NCBI GenBank assembly: GCA_031826515.1
Contig: CP134536.1
Span: forward strand, 1,128,001 to 1,192,000
Source: Flavobacteriaceae bacterium HL-DH10
Lineage (GTDB): Bacteria; Bacteroidota; Bacteroidia; Flavobacteriales; Flavobacteriaceae
Direction of reading: 5' to 3'
Length of the DNA stretch: 64,000 nt
The notes under the pieces are model-generated. The model saw nothing but the letters and a program-made list of their open reading frames with translations. It was not told the DNA's origin and searched no databases. The translations under genes were made by a program, and so were the position numbers. Positions 51,913 through 59,760 of this stretch are shown in pieces; within the stretch, counting starts at the first letter, position 1, and every line of letters begins with the position of its first letter.

Positions 51913-52158
51913 TTAAGCTTCTATATTAATAACTTGTTCTATTTGTGGCACGTACTTTTTAATAGTCATTTCCACACCAGATTTTAACGTCATTTGATTA
52001 ACGCTACAACCAACACAAGCACCTTGCAACTGAACCTTAACCAAGGTATCGTTTTCTTCTATAGATAATAGAGAAATATCTCCTCCGTCACTTTGTAAAA
52101 AAGGACGGATTTCATCTAGTGCTTTCTCTACATTTAATCTAACTTCTTCTGCTGTCAT
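51913..52158 (-). CDS. nfu: NifU C-terminal-domain Fe-S scaffold (Nfu)
   Basis: An 81-residue protein consisting of the NifU-like C-terminal domain. The cluster-binding motif is C-V-G-C in Q-G-A-C-V-G-C-S-V-N-Q-M-T-L-K (about 48-62), preceded by L-Q-S-D-G-G-D-I near 20-27. It carries [4Fe-4S] clusters to apoproteins as a dimer. It lies 3 bases after the mrp gene stop, so the pair is co-transcribed. A supply role for the many Fe-S proteins next door is natural, though these genes are also common elsewhere. Confidence 0.94.
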   Translation of the reverse strand: MTAEEVRLNVEKALDEIRPFLQSDGGDISLLSIEENDTLVKVQLQGACVGCSVNQMTLKSGVEMTIKKYVPQIEQVINIEA

Positions 52159-52161
52159 TTA

Positions 52162-53298
52162 TTATTTTTTAACTGCTGAACATCCAGCCATCGTTGTAAT
52201 TTTTATAGCTTCGGTAGGTGGTAAATCTTCATTACGGTTTACAACTTCTTGTACTACATTTTGTGTTATTTTCTCAAAAGCTTGCTCTAACGGAGTTGCT
52301 GTTTGTAATGCTGCTGGACGACCAACATCTCCTGCCTCTCTTATACTTTGTACTAAAGGTATTTCTCCTAAAAATGGTACTTGTAAATCTTCAGCTAAAT
52401 TTTTAGCACCTTCTCTTCCAAAGATATAATATTTATTATCAGGAAGTTCGTCTGGTGTAAAATATGCCATATTTTCTATAATTCCTAACACTGGAACACT
52501 AATGCTTTCTTGTTGAAACATAGCAACTCCTTTTTTAGCATCTGCCAATGCTACATTTTGCGGTGTACTCACTACCACAGCACCAGTAATAGGAAGTGAT
52601 TGCATAATACTTAAATGAATATCTCCTGTTCCAGGAGGTAAATCTAAAAGCAAGAAATCTAGTTCTCCCCAATGTGCATCAAAAATCATCTGATTTAAAG
52701 CTTTTGCTGCCATAGGACCTCGCCAAACTACAGCTTGATCTGGTTGTGTAAAAAATCCAATAGATAAGATTTTAACACCATAATTTTCAACAGGCTTCAT
52801 TTTAGATTTTCCAGCGACATTTACAGCTAAAGGTTTTTCTGCCTCAACATCAAACATAATAGGAATAGATGGTCCATAAATATCGGCATCTAAAACACCG
52901 ACGTTAAATCCCATTTTGGCTAAAGTTACTGCTAAATTTGCAGTGACTGTAGATTTCCCTACACCTCCTTTACCCGATGCCACGGCCACTATATTTTTTA
53001 TACCAGGAATAGGGTTTCCTTTTATAACATTTGCTTTGGGGGTAGCAGGTGCATCTACCTTTACATTCACTGTTATTTTAGCCTTTTCATAAACTAAATT
53101 ATGAATGGTTTTTAAAATATCTACTTCTGTTCGTTTCTTAGCTTGTAAGCTAGGGTTTTTTATAGTAATATCTACAATAACTTCATCTCCAAAAGTAACT
53201 ACATTTGTCACGGAGCCACTTTCAACCATATTTTGTCCTTCACCCGGAACCGTAATAGATTCAAGAGCTTTAAGTATGTCTTGTTTACTTAATTTCAT
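52162..53298 (-). CDS. mrp: Mrp/NBP35-type P-loop ATPase, Fe-S carrier
   Basis: A 378-residue protein. An N-terminal MIP18/DUF59 domain (1-95) is followed by a Mrp/MinD-type ATPase with the deviant Walker A G-K-G-G-V-G-K-S-T at 109-117, V-L-D-A-D-I-Y-G-P-S near 136-145, and D-L-P-P-G-T-G-D near 218-225. The usual C-x2-C bridge of ApbC is not obvious; the only C-terminal cysteine is in M-A-G-C-S-A-V-K-K. It is the first gene of an mrp-nfu operon for Fe-S cluster transfer. Confidence 0.93.
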   Translation of the reverse strand: MKLSKQDILKALESITVPGEGQNMVESGSVTNVVTFGDEVIVDITIKNPSLQAKKRTEVDILKTIHNLVYEKAKITVNVKVDAPATPKANVIKGNPIPGIKNIVAVASGKGGVGKSTVTANLAVTLAKMGFNVGVLDADIYGPSIPIMFDVEAEKPLAVNVAGKSKMKPVENYGVKILSIGFFTQPDQAVVWRGPMAAKALNQMIFDAHWGELDFLLLDLPPGTGDIHLSIMQSLPITGAVVVSTPQNVALADAKKGVAMFQQESISVPVLGIIENMAYFTPDELPDNKYYIFGREGAKNLAEDLQVPFLGEIPLVQSIREAGDVGRPAALQTATPLEQAFEKITQNVVQEVVNRNEDLPPTEAIKITTMAGCSAVKK

Positions 53299-53599
53299 CT
53301 GTATTCTTGTTTGTTCAAAATTAATATCATCCTACTAAATCTATCTTGCATCAAATAATTTAGATTTGTTCTAAAGTACAAATATACGCTGAAAAGTTAA
53401 TATTTTAAAACAGATTTATTGAAATGATTGCCAAAGGTATTTGCTTTCAATATTAAATTAACTGATTTAAATCATGTGTCAAATTAAAGTTTAAAAGTAT
53501 TATGTATTAATAATGAATTACAACATTCTTCTGTCATTAATTAGATGATTTTGGTATGATTTATGATAGATATTTTTTTAAATAACACAAAGCTGGCTT
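53299..53599. other. Divergent promoter region of mrp-nfu and the outer-membrane gene
   Basis: Roughly 300 AT-rich bases between two divergent starts. It should contain both promoters; I see no clear consensus promoter, no repeat and no small gene. Confidence 0.4.
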
Positions 53600-54424
53600 A
53601 TGAAAAACTTTATCCTTTATTGTGTTTTTATATTTTTTATTGGAATTTCAAGTTACGGACAAGGTAAAATTGGTCGCACCGAAGAAAGTTTAAAGAAAAA
53701 CGAGAAAACAACTAAAAATTCTAAAAGTAGTATCAGCAACAACAACTCTAATAATAATTTATTAACCGAACTTGTTGGCGGCTTCTTTGTACAAATATTT
53801 GCTTACACTGTCTATGGCATTGCTATTGAATCGCCTTTTGAAGTAGAACATCAAGCAAGTAACGCACACCTAAGTAAACACCCTTATTTCAATTCAAAAA
53901 AAGGTAATTATACGTACGAATGGAACCAAGACACTCCTCTTTTTAGAACCTCATTATCTGCTAAATATATTATGGAAAATAGCAGATTAAAAGGGTCTCA
54001 TTTAAATATGGATCTGCGGTTTTTAAAAAGGTTCGGATTAGAATTAAATTATCTTCAATTATGGGAAAACAATCCTAACTTTGGAAATGATAATTTAGCA
54101 ATTTATACCGCACTTGCAAAATACCACCGGGTACGTACCGAAAAATTTAATGCTTGGTGGGGATTAGGGCCTTCTTATGTTGATGGCGCCGTCAATGAAT
54201 TAGGTTTTACCTATGGATTAGGTGCTGAATTATTTTTTACCAAACCACTAAGCCTTGAAACTAACTTTAATCAGACCTTTATAAACAGTGAAACTATTAA
54301 TAAATTTAATGGATTAATAAATTATCATATTAAAAAACACAAACTAATTATGGGTTACGAGCATCTTAAAATTGGAAGTCAGACTTTTTCGACTGCTACA
54401 GTAGGCATTGGTGTTTTCTTTTAA
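53600..54424 (+). CDS. Predicted outer-membrane beta-barrel protein
   Basis: A 274-residue protein with a signal peptide (1-20, ending S-S-Y-G-Q). A low-complexity Lys/Asn/Ser-rich stretch lies at 25-52. From about 100 on come amphipathic strands (T-S-L-S-A-K-Y-I, L-N-M-D-L-R-F-L, F-G-L-E-L-N-Y-L-Q-L-W, G-L-N-Y-H-I) ending in T-V-G-I-G-V-F-F with a C-terminal aromatic residue, as in outer-membrane barrels. No family name is recognised. It stands alone on the plus strand. Confidence 0.7.
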   Translation: MKNFILYCVFIFFIGISSYGQGKIGRTEESLKKNEKTTKNSKSSISNNNSNNNLLTELVGGFFVQIFAYTVYGIAIESPFEVEHQASNAHLSKHPYFNSKKGNYTYEWNQDTPLFRTSLSAKYIMENSRLKGSHLNMDLRFLKRFGLELNYLQLWENNPNFGNDNLAIYTALAKYHRVRTEKFNAWWGLGPSYVDGAVNELGFTYGLGAELFFTKPLSLETNFNQTFINSETINKFNGLINYHIKKHKLIMGYEHLKIGSQTFSTATVGIGVFF

Positions 54425-54432
54425 ATTAAAGC

Positions 54433-54762
54433 TTATAACTCTTTAGAAGGGTCCCAAAAAATGGCATCAAAATCTTGAATTTGATTTTCAACAACTTTAA
54501 CCCCTTCACTTTCTAGAAGTTGTTGCATTAAATTAGTGCCATCAAAATGATGTTTACCTGTTAACAAACCCTTTCTATTTACTACACGGTGTGCTGGCAC
54601 ATCTTTATTATGAGAGCCGTTCATAGCATAACCTACCATTCTAGCACTTCTAGCTGCTCCAAGATATTTAGCAATAGCACCATAACTTGTAACACGTCCG
54701 TAAGGTATTTGCTTTGCAACTTCAAAAACCTTATCAAAAAAGTTTAATGTCTCTTGCTGCAT
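54433..54762 (-). CDS. Alkyltransferase-like protein (MGMT fold, no acceptor cysteine)
   Basis: A 109-residue protein with the MGMT DNA-binding helix-turn-helix and recognition region (P-Y-G-R-V-T-S-Y-G-A-I-A-K, R-S-A-R-M-V-G-Y-A-M). The motif that is P-C-H-R in active O6-alkylguanine transferases is P56-A57-H58-R59 here, so the alkyl-acceptor cysteine is missing. Such ATL proteins bind O6-alkylguanine in DNA and direct nucleotide excision repair to it. It is the last gene of a trmB-lysE-atl run with gaps of 2-3 bases. Confidence 0.9.
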   Translation of the reverse strand: MQQETLNFFDKVFEVAKQIPYGRVTSYGAIAKYLGAARSARMVGYAMNGSHNKDVPAHRVVNRKGLLTGKHHFDGTNLMQQLLESEGVKVVENQIQDFDAIFWDPSKEL

Positions 54763-54765
54763 AAA

Positions 54766-55395
54766 CTACATTTCTTTAATAATATTAATTAAAGTTACAA
54801 TAGAAATTATACCAGTTATACCTCCAATAAGGTAGTTCATACTTTTTTGAGAAGCTATGGGTTTATCTTTTATTTTATGGAAAAAGAACATATAAACATA
54901 AAGCATAACAAAGGTTCCCATAGCAGCCCCCGAAATATATGCAATGATACTAATCTGGCTAAAGTTTAACCAGCCAAAGGATGCCAAAGTAATGGTCATA
55001 TACGCTTGATAAGGAATAGGAAACATATTAATTGCTGATAAAAAAACACCTTGAAAAAACCGACTTTGCTTACTTTTCATTTGAGGCTCCACAAGTTCCT
55101 TTGATTCCTTTTTAGCTACAAGAAGAAAATAGATGGTAATTAAAACGAAAATAACAAAAGCAACACGTTGAAGAACATCTACAATCTCTATATGATTACT
55201 TAAATATCGTGCAAAAATGGCAGCTACATAAGTTTGTATTAATACAACAACACAAACCCCTATTGAAAACACAATACCTCTCGTAGGACCTTCCTTTAAG
55301 CTAATTTTAGCTGCTGTCATGTTTAACAAACCTGGAGGAATAACACCTACTAACGCTATAAATAGCCCTAAAAAAAAGATAAAAGTTATATTCAA
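54766..55395 (-). CDS. LysE-family transporter
   Basis: A 209-residue membrane protein with six predicted helices. The N-terminal G-L-F-I-A-L-V-G-V-I-P-P-G-L-L-N-M-T-A-A-K-like segment and the G-P-T-R-G-like turn are typical of LysE/RhtB amino-acid exporters. The start is probably TTG at 55395, since the signal-anchor sequence begins immediately (M-N-I-T-F-I-F-F-L-G). It sits between trmB and the ATL gene with 2- and 3-base gaps. The amino acid exported is not predictable. Confidence 0.85.
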   Translation of the reverse strand: MNITFIFFLGLFIALVGVIPPGLLNMTAAKISLKEGPTRGIVFSIGVCVVVLIQTYVAAIFARYLSNHIEIVDVLQRVAFVIFVLITIYFLLVAKKESKELVEPQMKSKQSRFFQGVFLSAINMFPIPYQAYMTITLASFGWLNFSQISIIAYISGAAMGTFVMLYVYMFFFHKIKDKPIASQKSMNYLIGGITGIISIVTLINIIKEM

Positions 55396-55397
55396 AC

Positions 55398-56072
55398 CTA
55401 TTTAATTTTAAATCGAATATACGTAATTGGTTTGTTTTGTTCTAAATATTGCGATTCGTAAAACGTCTGAATACTTGTAACTTCCTCTGGACTTCCTTCC
55501 TGTTTATACACATTATGATTGGCATATAACACCTCATGCCCTGCACCATGTAACAGGCCTAAAGTATAACCATGCATAAACTCGCTATCGGTTTTTAAGT
55601 TTACAACACCGTCTGGTTTTAAAATAGTTTTATAGCGTTTTAAAAACACATCATTAGTCATTCTATGTTTAGTTCGCTTATATTTTATTTGCGGATCGGG
55701 AAAAGTAATCCAAATTTCATCTACTTCATTTTTACCAAAAGCATGATCTATAAGTTCTATTTGAGTACGTAAGAAAGCAACATTGGATATGTTTTCTTCA
55801 ATGGCTGTTTTAGCCCCTCGCCAAAAACGTGCGCCCTTTATATCAATACCTATAAAGTTTTTATTAGGATATTTTTTTGCTAATGCTACAGAATACTCTC
55901 CTTTACCACAACCTAATTCTAAAACTAAAGGATTATCATTTTTAAAAACTGCTGTTCTCCAATTTCCTTTTAAACTGAAACTTGAATCTACTAATTCTTC
56001 TCTTGATGGTTGAATAACATTAGAAAAAGTTTCATTTTCTCTAAATCTCCTTAGCTTATTTTTACTTCCCAC
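55398..56072 (-). CDS. trmB: tRNA (guanine-46-N7)-methyltransferase
   Basis: A 224-residue SAM-dependent enzyme. L-E-L-G-C-G-K-G-E-Y-S near 51-61 is the SAM-binding motif. N-F-I-G-I-D-I-K-G-A-R-F-W, then I-W-I-T-F-P-D-P-Q-I-K-Y-K-R-T-K-H-R-M near 120-138, are TrmB signatures. The start is GTG at 56072. It makes m7G46 in tRNA variable loops. It is the first gene of trmB-lysE-atl. Confidence 0.94.
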   Translation of the reverse strand: MGSKNKLRRFRENETFSNVIQPSREELVDSSFSLKGNWRTAVFKNDNPLVLELGCGKGEYSVALAKKYPNKNFIGIDIKGARFWRGAKTAIEENISNVAFLRTQIELIDHAFGKNEVDEIWITFPDPQIKYKRTKHRMTNDVFLKRYKTILKPDGVVNLKTDSEFMHGYTLGLLHGAGHEVLYANHNVYKQEGSPEEVTSIQTFYESQYLEQNKPITYIRFKIK

Positions 56073-56190
56073 AGGTTACTAATTATTTTATTTTTATTGA
56101 AATAATAATTATTTGGTAAAATTAAGGAAATATACGAGAGTGTTTATATCCTTATCTTTGAAATTACTAAAAATTGCGTGTGAGTCTGAG

Positions 56191-56208
56191 TCCCGATAAC
56201 TATCGGGA
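56191..56208. repeat. Small palindromic repeat
   Basis: TCCCGATA and TATCGGGA pair with a 2-base loop. It matches the hairpin at 30952-30971 in its TCCCGAT/ATCGGGA core and sits in the non-coding gap between trmB and the broken glycosyltransferase gene. Confidence 0.6.
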
Positions 56209-56329
56209 TTGGAACACCTCGCAGAAAGCGACTTGTAAAATAGTTATATTCATGAGTTCAATAATTTAAAATATTTACCAACAAGTAAAGCCCGACCACG
56301 TCCAAGCGTAGTCACACCACTTTATATAA

Positions 56330-57383
56330 ATGAAAAAAAAATTTTAGTAGCGCCGTTAAATTGGGGATTAGGACATGCCACAAGATGCATTCCTATTATT
56401 AAGGCTTTAATTAATAATAATTACACACCAATTATTGCTAGTGATGGTGTTGCGCTTTCGCTTTTAAAAAAGGAATTCCCTAATCTATCATCTGTCGAAT
56501 TACCATCTTACAATATAACCTATGCTAAAAATGGCAAGTATTTTAAATTAAAAATGCTGAAAGATTCGCCCAAACTTATTAAAGCTATAAAAGCTGAAAA
56601 AAAGCCATAAAGCACATTATTGAAAACAGTAGTATTGATGGCATCATTTCAGATAATAGATTGGGTGTTTATAGCAAAAAAATACCTTCCGTTTTTATAA
56701 CACATCAATTGAATGTTTTAAGCGGAATTACGACCTGGTTTAGCACTAAAATTCACGAGCAATTTATTAAAAAATTCAACATTTGTTGGGTACCAGACAC
56801 TAAAGGCGCACTTAATTTAAGTGGTAAATTAGGGCATATAACCACCTTTAAAATACCGTTAGAATATATTGGTCCTTTAAGCAGATTTGAAAAAAAACAG
56901 GCAACAATTATTAATGATGTTTTAATTTTACTTTCCGGACCAGAACCACAACGGACCTTACTTGAAGAAAAATTACTGTTAGAATTTAAAAACTATAAAG
57001 GCAAAGTTGTTTTTATACAAGGTATTATGGAAACCGAACAAAGCATACAGGTTCTAGGAAATATGACTATTTATAATTTCATGACTTCAGAGTTATTAGA
57101 AAAAACTATAAATGAAAGTGCTTTAGTTCTTTCTAGATCTGGTTATACAACGGTTATGGATTTAGCCAAACTTAACAAGAAAGCTTTTTTTATTCCTACT
57201 CCTGGACAGTTTGAACAAGAATATTTAGCAAAACGCTTTACTGAATTAAGCTTAGTACCAAGTTGTAAGCAAGAAGACTTCACTTTAAACAAACTAAATG
57301 AAATTAATGCCTATGAAGGTTTAAAAGCATTTGATTATAAAACAGATTATAAAAAATTATTTCGCCTTTTCGAGAGTGAATGA
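56330..57383 (+). pseudogene. Glycosyltransferase (MurG/GT28-like) gene with two poly-A frameshifts
   Basis: The conserved coding sequence spans about 350 codons in three frames. An ATG at 56330 is followed by nine A and then stops in its own frame at 56345-56347. The matching protein (K-I-L-V-A-P-L-N-W-G-L-G-H-A-T-R) starts one frame over, so one A more (ten) would restore it. At 56597-56603 a run of seven A again shifts the frame (eight would fit). The rest reads I-K-H-I-I-E-N-S-S-I-D-G-I-I-S-D-N-R-L-G-V-Y-S and on to 57383, including S-R-S-G-Y-T-T-V-M-D-L near 266 of the full protein. The fold is a GT-B nucleotide-sugar transferase. The lesions may be real decay, slippage sites or base-calling errors. 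Confidence 0.75.
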
Positions 57384-58400
57384 AAACTCGCTACCTACAC
57401 CAAACTCACTTTCTACATAAATTTTTTCATCGTGCGCTTCGATAATATGTTTTACGATAGACAAGCCTAAACCTGAACCGCCTTCTTTACGAGAGCCACT
57501 TTTATCAACACGATAAAAACGCTCAAATAAACGTGATAAATGGACTTTCTCAATACCTTCTCCATTATCGGTTACTCGAACAATAACTTTGTTTTTTATA
57601 AGGTTCTCTATACTTACCTCAGTTGTGCCTTTATCTCTTCCGTATTTTAATGAATTCACTATTAAATTCATTAAAACTTGTTGTATACGTTCCTTATCTG
57701 CTTTCACCAAAATAGGTTTAGTATAATTCATATCAAAAGTTAATGTAATGCTTCTTCTACTTGCTTTCATTTCTAGCATATCAAAAACATTTTTTACTAA
57801 CTCGACAATATCAAAAGTTTCAATATTTAAACTTAAATCACCAACTTCTAACTTGGTTATCATGTCTAAATCTTTGATAATGTAACCTAGTCTATCAATC
57901 CCTTTACTAGCCCTTTCTAAATATTTTTCTCTTAGGTTTTTATTATCCATGGCGCCATCCAACAATGTTAAAATATAACCTTGAACAGTAAATAAAGGGG
58001 TTTTTAATTCGTGTGACACATTACCAAGAAACTCTTTTCTGTATTTTTCTCTAACTTTAAGTGTTTCTATTTCAATTTTTTTGTCGCGCGCAAACTTATC
58101 AATTTCTTGAGTAAGTGTTCGCATATCTGTAGTTATGGCTCCTTTTGTTAAACTAGCAGACTCTAAAAGAGTTAAATCGTCGTATATTTTTTTTACACGT
58201 CTGTATATAAAACGCTCTACCCTATATTGAATTAAAAGAAAAGAAAATATATAAGTGGTAACAAAAAAAACAAAGGGCATCCACCATATAAGTTCAAAAT
58301 AGTAATATAAAAAAACGCTCATTAAGAGCGTTATATATATGGTAATATAAAACGAAGTTTTTGTTGCAAACCGATATGATTTTTTAAATTTTGCCTGCAT
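57357..58400 (-). CDS. PhoR-like sensor histidine kinase
   Basis: A 347-residue kinase. Two N-terminal membrane helices (about 13-33 and 37-55) with almost no periplasmic loop are followed by a short linker and a HisKA domain with the phosphoacceptor His130 in N-V-S-H-E-L-K-T-P-L. The ATPase domain has N-L-I-V-N-S-L-K-Y-G near 245, V-T-D-N-G-E-G-I, and G-G-S-G-L-G-L-S-I-V-K. It overlaps the regulator gene upstream by one base and its last 27 bases overlap the convergent glycosyltransferase gene. Confidence 0.93.
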   Translation of the reverse strand: MQAKFKKSYRFATKTSFYITIYITLLMSVFLYYYFELIWWMPFVFFVTTYIFSFLLIQYRVERFIYRRVKKIYDDLTLLESASLTKGAITTDMRTLTQEIDKFARDKKIEIETLKVREKYRKEFLGNVSHELKTPLFTVQGYILTLLDGAMDNKNLREKYLERASKGIDRLGYIIKDLDMITKLEVGDLSLNIETFDIVELVKNVFDMLEMKASRRSITLTFDMNYTKPILVKADKERIQQVLMNLIVNSLKYGRDKGTTEVSIENLIKNKVIVRVTDNGEGIEKVHLSRLFERFYRVDKSGSRKEGGSGLGLSIVKHIIEAHDEKIYVESEFGVGSEFSFTLEKAK

Positions 58401-59080
58401 TAATCAACAAACTTATAGCCTACTCCTTTTACTGTTTTAAAACTATCATCACCTAATTTCTCACGAAGTTTACGAATGTGAACGTCTATAGTTCTTCCTC
58501 CTACTACCACTTCGTTTCCCCAAACGGTATCAAGAATTTCATCGCGTTTAAATACCTTTCCAGGTTTAGATGCTAACAAAGATAATAATTCAAATTCTTT
58601 TCTAGGAAGTATAATTTCTACACCTTTAGAAGTGATTTTATATTCGTCTCTGTTTATTTCTAGAGTTCCTATTTTCACAGTATCTACAACATCTTCTTCT
58701 TTAAATCGACGTAAAAGTGCTTTTACTTTACTTACTAAAACCTTAGGTTTTATTGGTTTTGTTATATAATCGTCTGCACCAGCATCAAATCCTGCTACTT
58801 GAGAGTAGTCTTCACCTCTGGCTGTTAAAAAAGTTACAATGGTATTTTTTAAATCTGGATTTTTTCTAATCAACTCACAGGCTTCAATACCGTCCATTTC
58901 TGGCATCATCACGTCTAATATGATTAAATGTGGCTGATTTTTTTTTGCTTTTTTAACACCTTCTAAACCATTTTCGGCAGTAATTACTTGATAACCTTCA
59001 GCTGATAAATTATAACCAACTATTTCCAAAATATCTGGCTCATCATCAACTAACAATATTTTTATATCTTTTTTCTTCAT
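58400..59080 (-). CDS. OmpR/PhoB-type response regulator
   Basis: A 226-residue regulator. The receiver domain has the acidic pair D12-D13 (V-D-D-E-P) and phosphoacceptor Asp56 in I-I-L-D-V-M-M-P-E-M-D-G. Lys at T-K-P-I near 108 completes the site. The C-terminal winged helix (about 133-226) has F-E-L-L-S-L-L-A-S, R-T-I-D-V-H-I-R-K-L-R-E-K-L and V-K-G-V-G-Y-K-F. It is coupled with the kinase (ATG overlaps). Resemblance to PhoB suggests phosphate sensing, but no pst or pho genes are adjacent. Confidence 0.93.
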   Translation of the reverse strand: MKKKDIKILLVDDEPDILEIVGYNLSAEGYQVITAENGLEGVKKAKKNQPHLIILDVMMPEMDGIEACELIRKNPDLKNTIVTFLTARGEDYSQVAGFDAGADDYITKPIKPKVLVSKVKALLRRFKEEDVVDTVKIGTLEINRDEYKITSKGVEIILPRKEFELLSLLASKPGKVFKRDEILDTVWGNEVVVGGRTIDVHIRKLREKLGDDSFKTVKGVGYKFVD

Positions 59081-59346
59081 CTGTGAATTTTATTACTTTT
59101 TATTAAATCATATGAAACATTCTTATTTAATCACGAATATGTCATGTTGAAAAGTATAAAGTAATCTTATTTTTAAGTAAAGATAAAACTAATAACAAGA
59201 TTTAATTAATATCCTAAGATAAATAACATTAAGGTAACAAACAATATACATAAACTTAATGTTTCGACATATAACTTAAATATTTAACAGTTTTTTGGCA
59301 TCACTTTTGCTGTATTTTATTACCTTTATTAATCTTAATAGAAACT

Positions 59347-59688
59347 ATGAAAAAAAACTACTTTTTCACTTTAATATTTGCTTTAACACTTTTGATTTCC
59401 TTTCAAGGATTTTCTCAAAGTAGTGTTAACACTACTTTTGTACAGCAAAATATTAAAGAATTATCTATTTACCCTAACCCTGTTACTAACGGTAAAACAT
59501 TTATATACATTACATCTAAACGTAATTTAACCAAAAAGGTTGAATTTTTTAACGTACTTGGAAAACAAATTTTCTCAATAGTACTAACAGGCAAAGAATT
59601 AAATATTTCTAACCTAAGTAAAGGTGTTTACATATTAAAAGTTACCGAGAATAATGTTAGTGAAACACGAAAACTTATAATTAAATAA
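59347..59688 (+). CDS. Small secreted protein consisting of a T9SS sorting domain
   Basis: A 113-residue protein with a signal peptide (1-23, ending Q-G-F-S-Q), about 15 linker residues, and a complete type A T9SS C-terminal domain (L-S-I-Y-P-N-P-V-T-N-G-K near 39-50, then K-V-E-F-F-N-V-L-G-K, G-V-Y-I-L-K-V, and the terminal T-R-K-L-I-I-K). With almost no cargo, it may be a decoy, a surface peptide or a fragment of a larger protein. A terminator follows 22 bases after the stop. Confidence 0.88.
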   Translation: MKKNYFFTLIFALTLLISFQGFSQSSVNTTFVQQNIKELSIYPNPVTNGKTFIYITSKRNLTKKVEFFNVLGKQIFSIVLTGKELNISNLSKGVYILKVTENNVSETRKLIIK

Positions 59689-59710
59689 TTTAATCAAACT
59701 TTATAATTTT

Positions 59711-59740
59711 AAAGCGTTACCAAATGGTAACGCTTTTTTA
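59711..59740 (+). terminator. Terminator after the small T9SS protein gene
   Basis: AAAGCGTTACC (59711-59721) pairs with GGTAACGCTTT (59726-59736) across a 4-base loop and runs into T residues. Confidence 0.9.
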
Positions 59741-59760
59741 TTTTATCTACTTTTGCTGTT

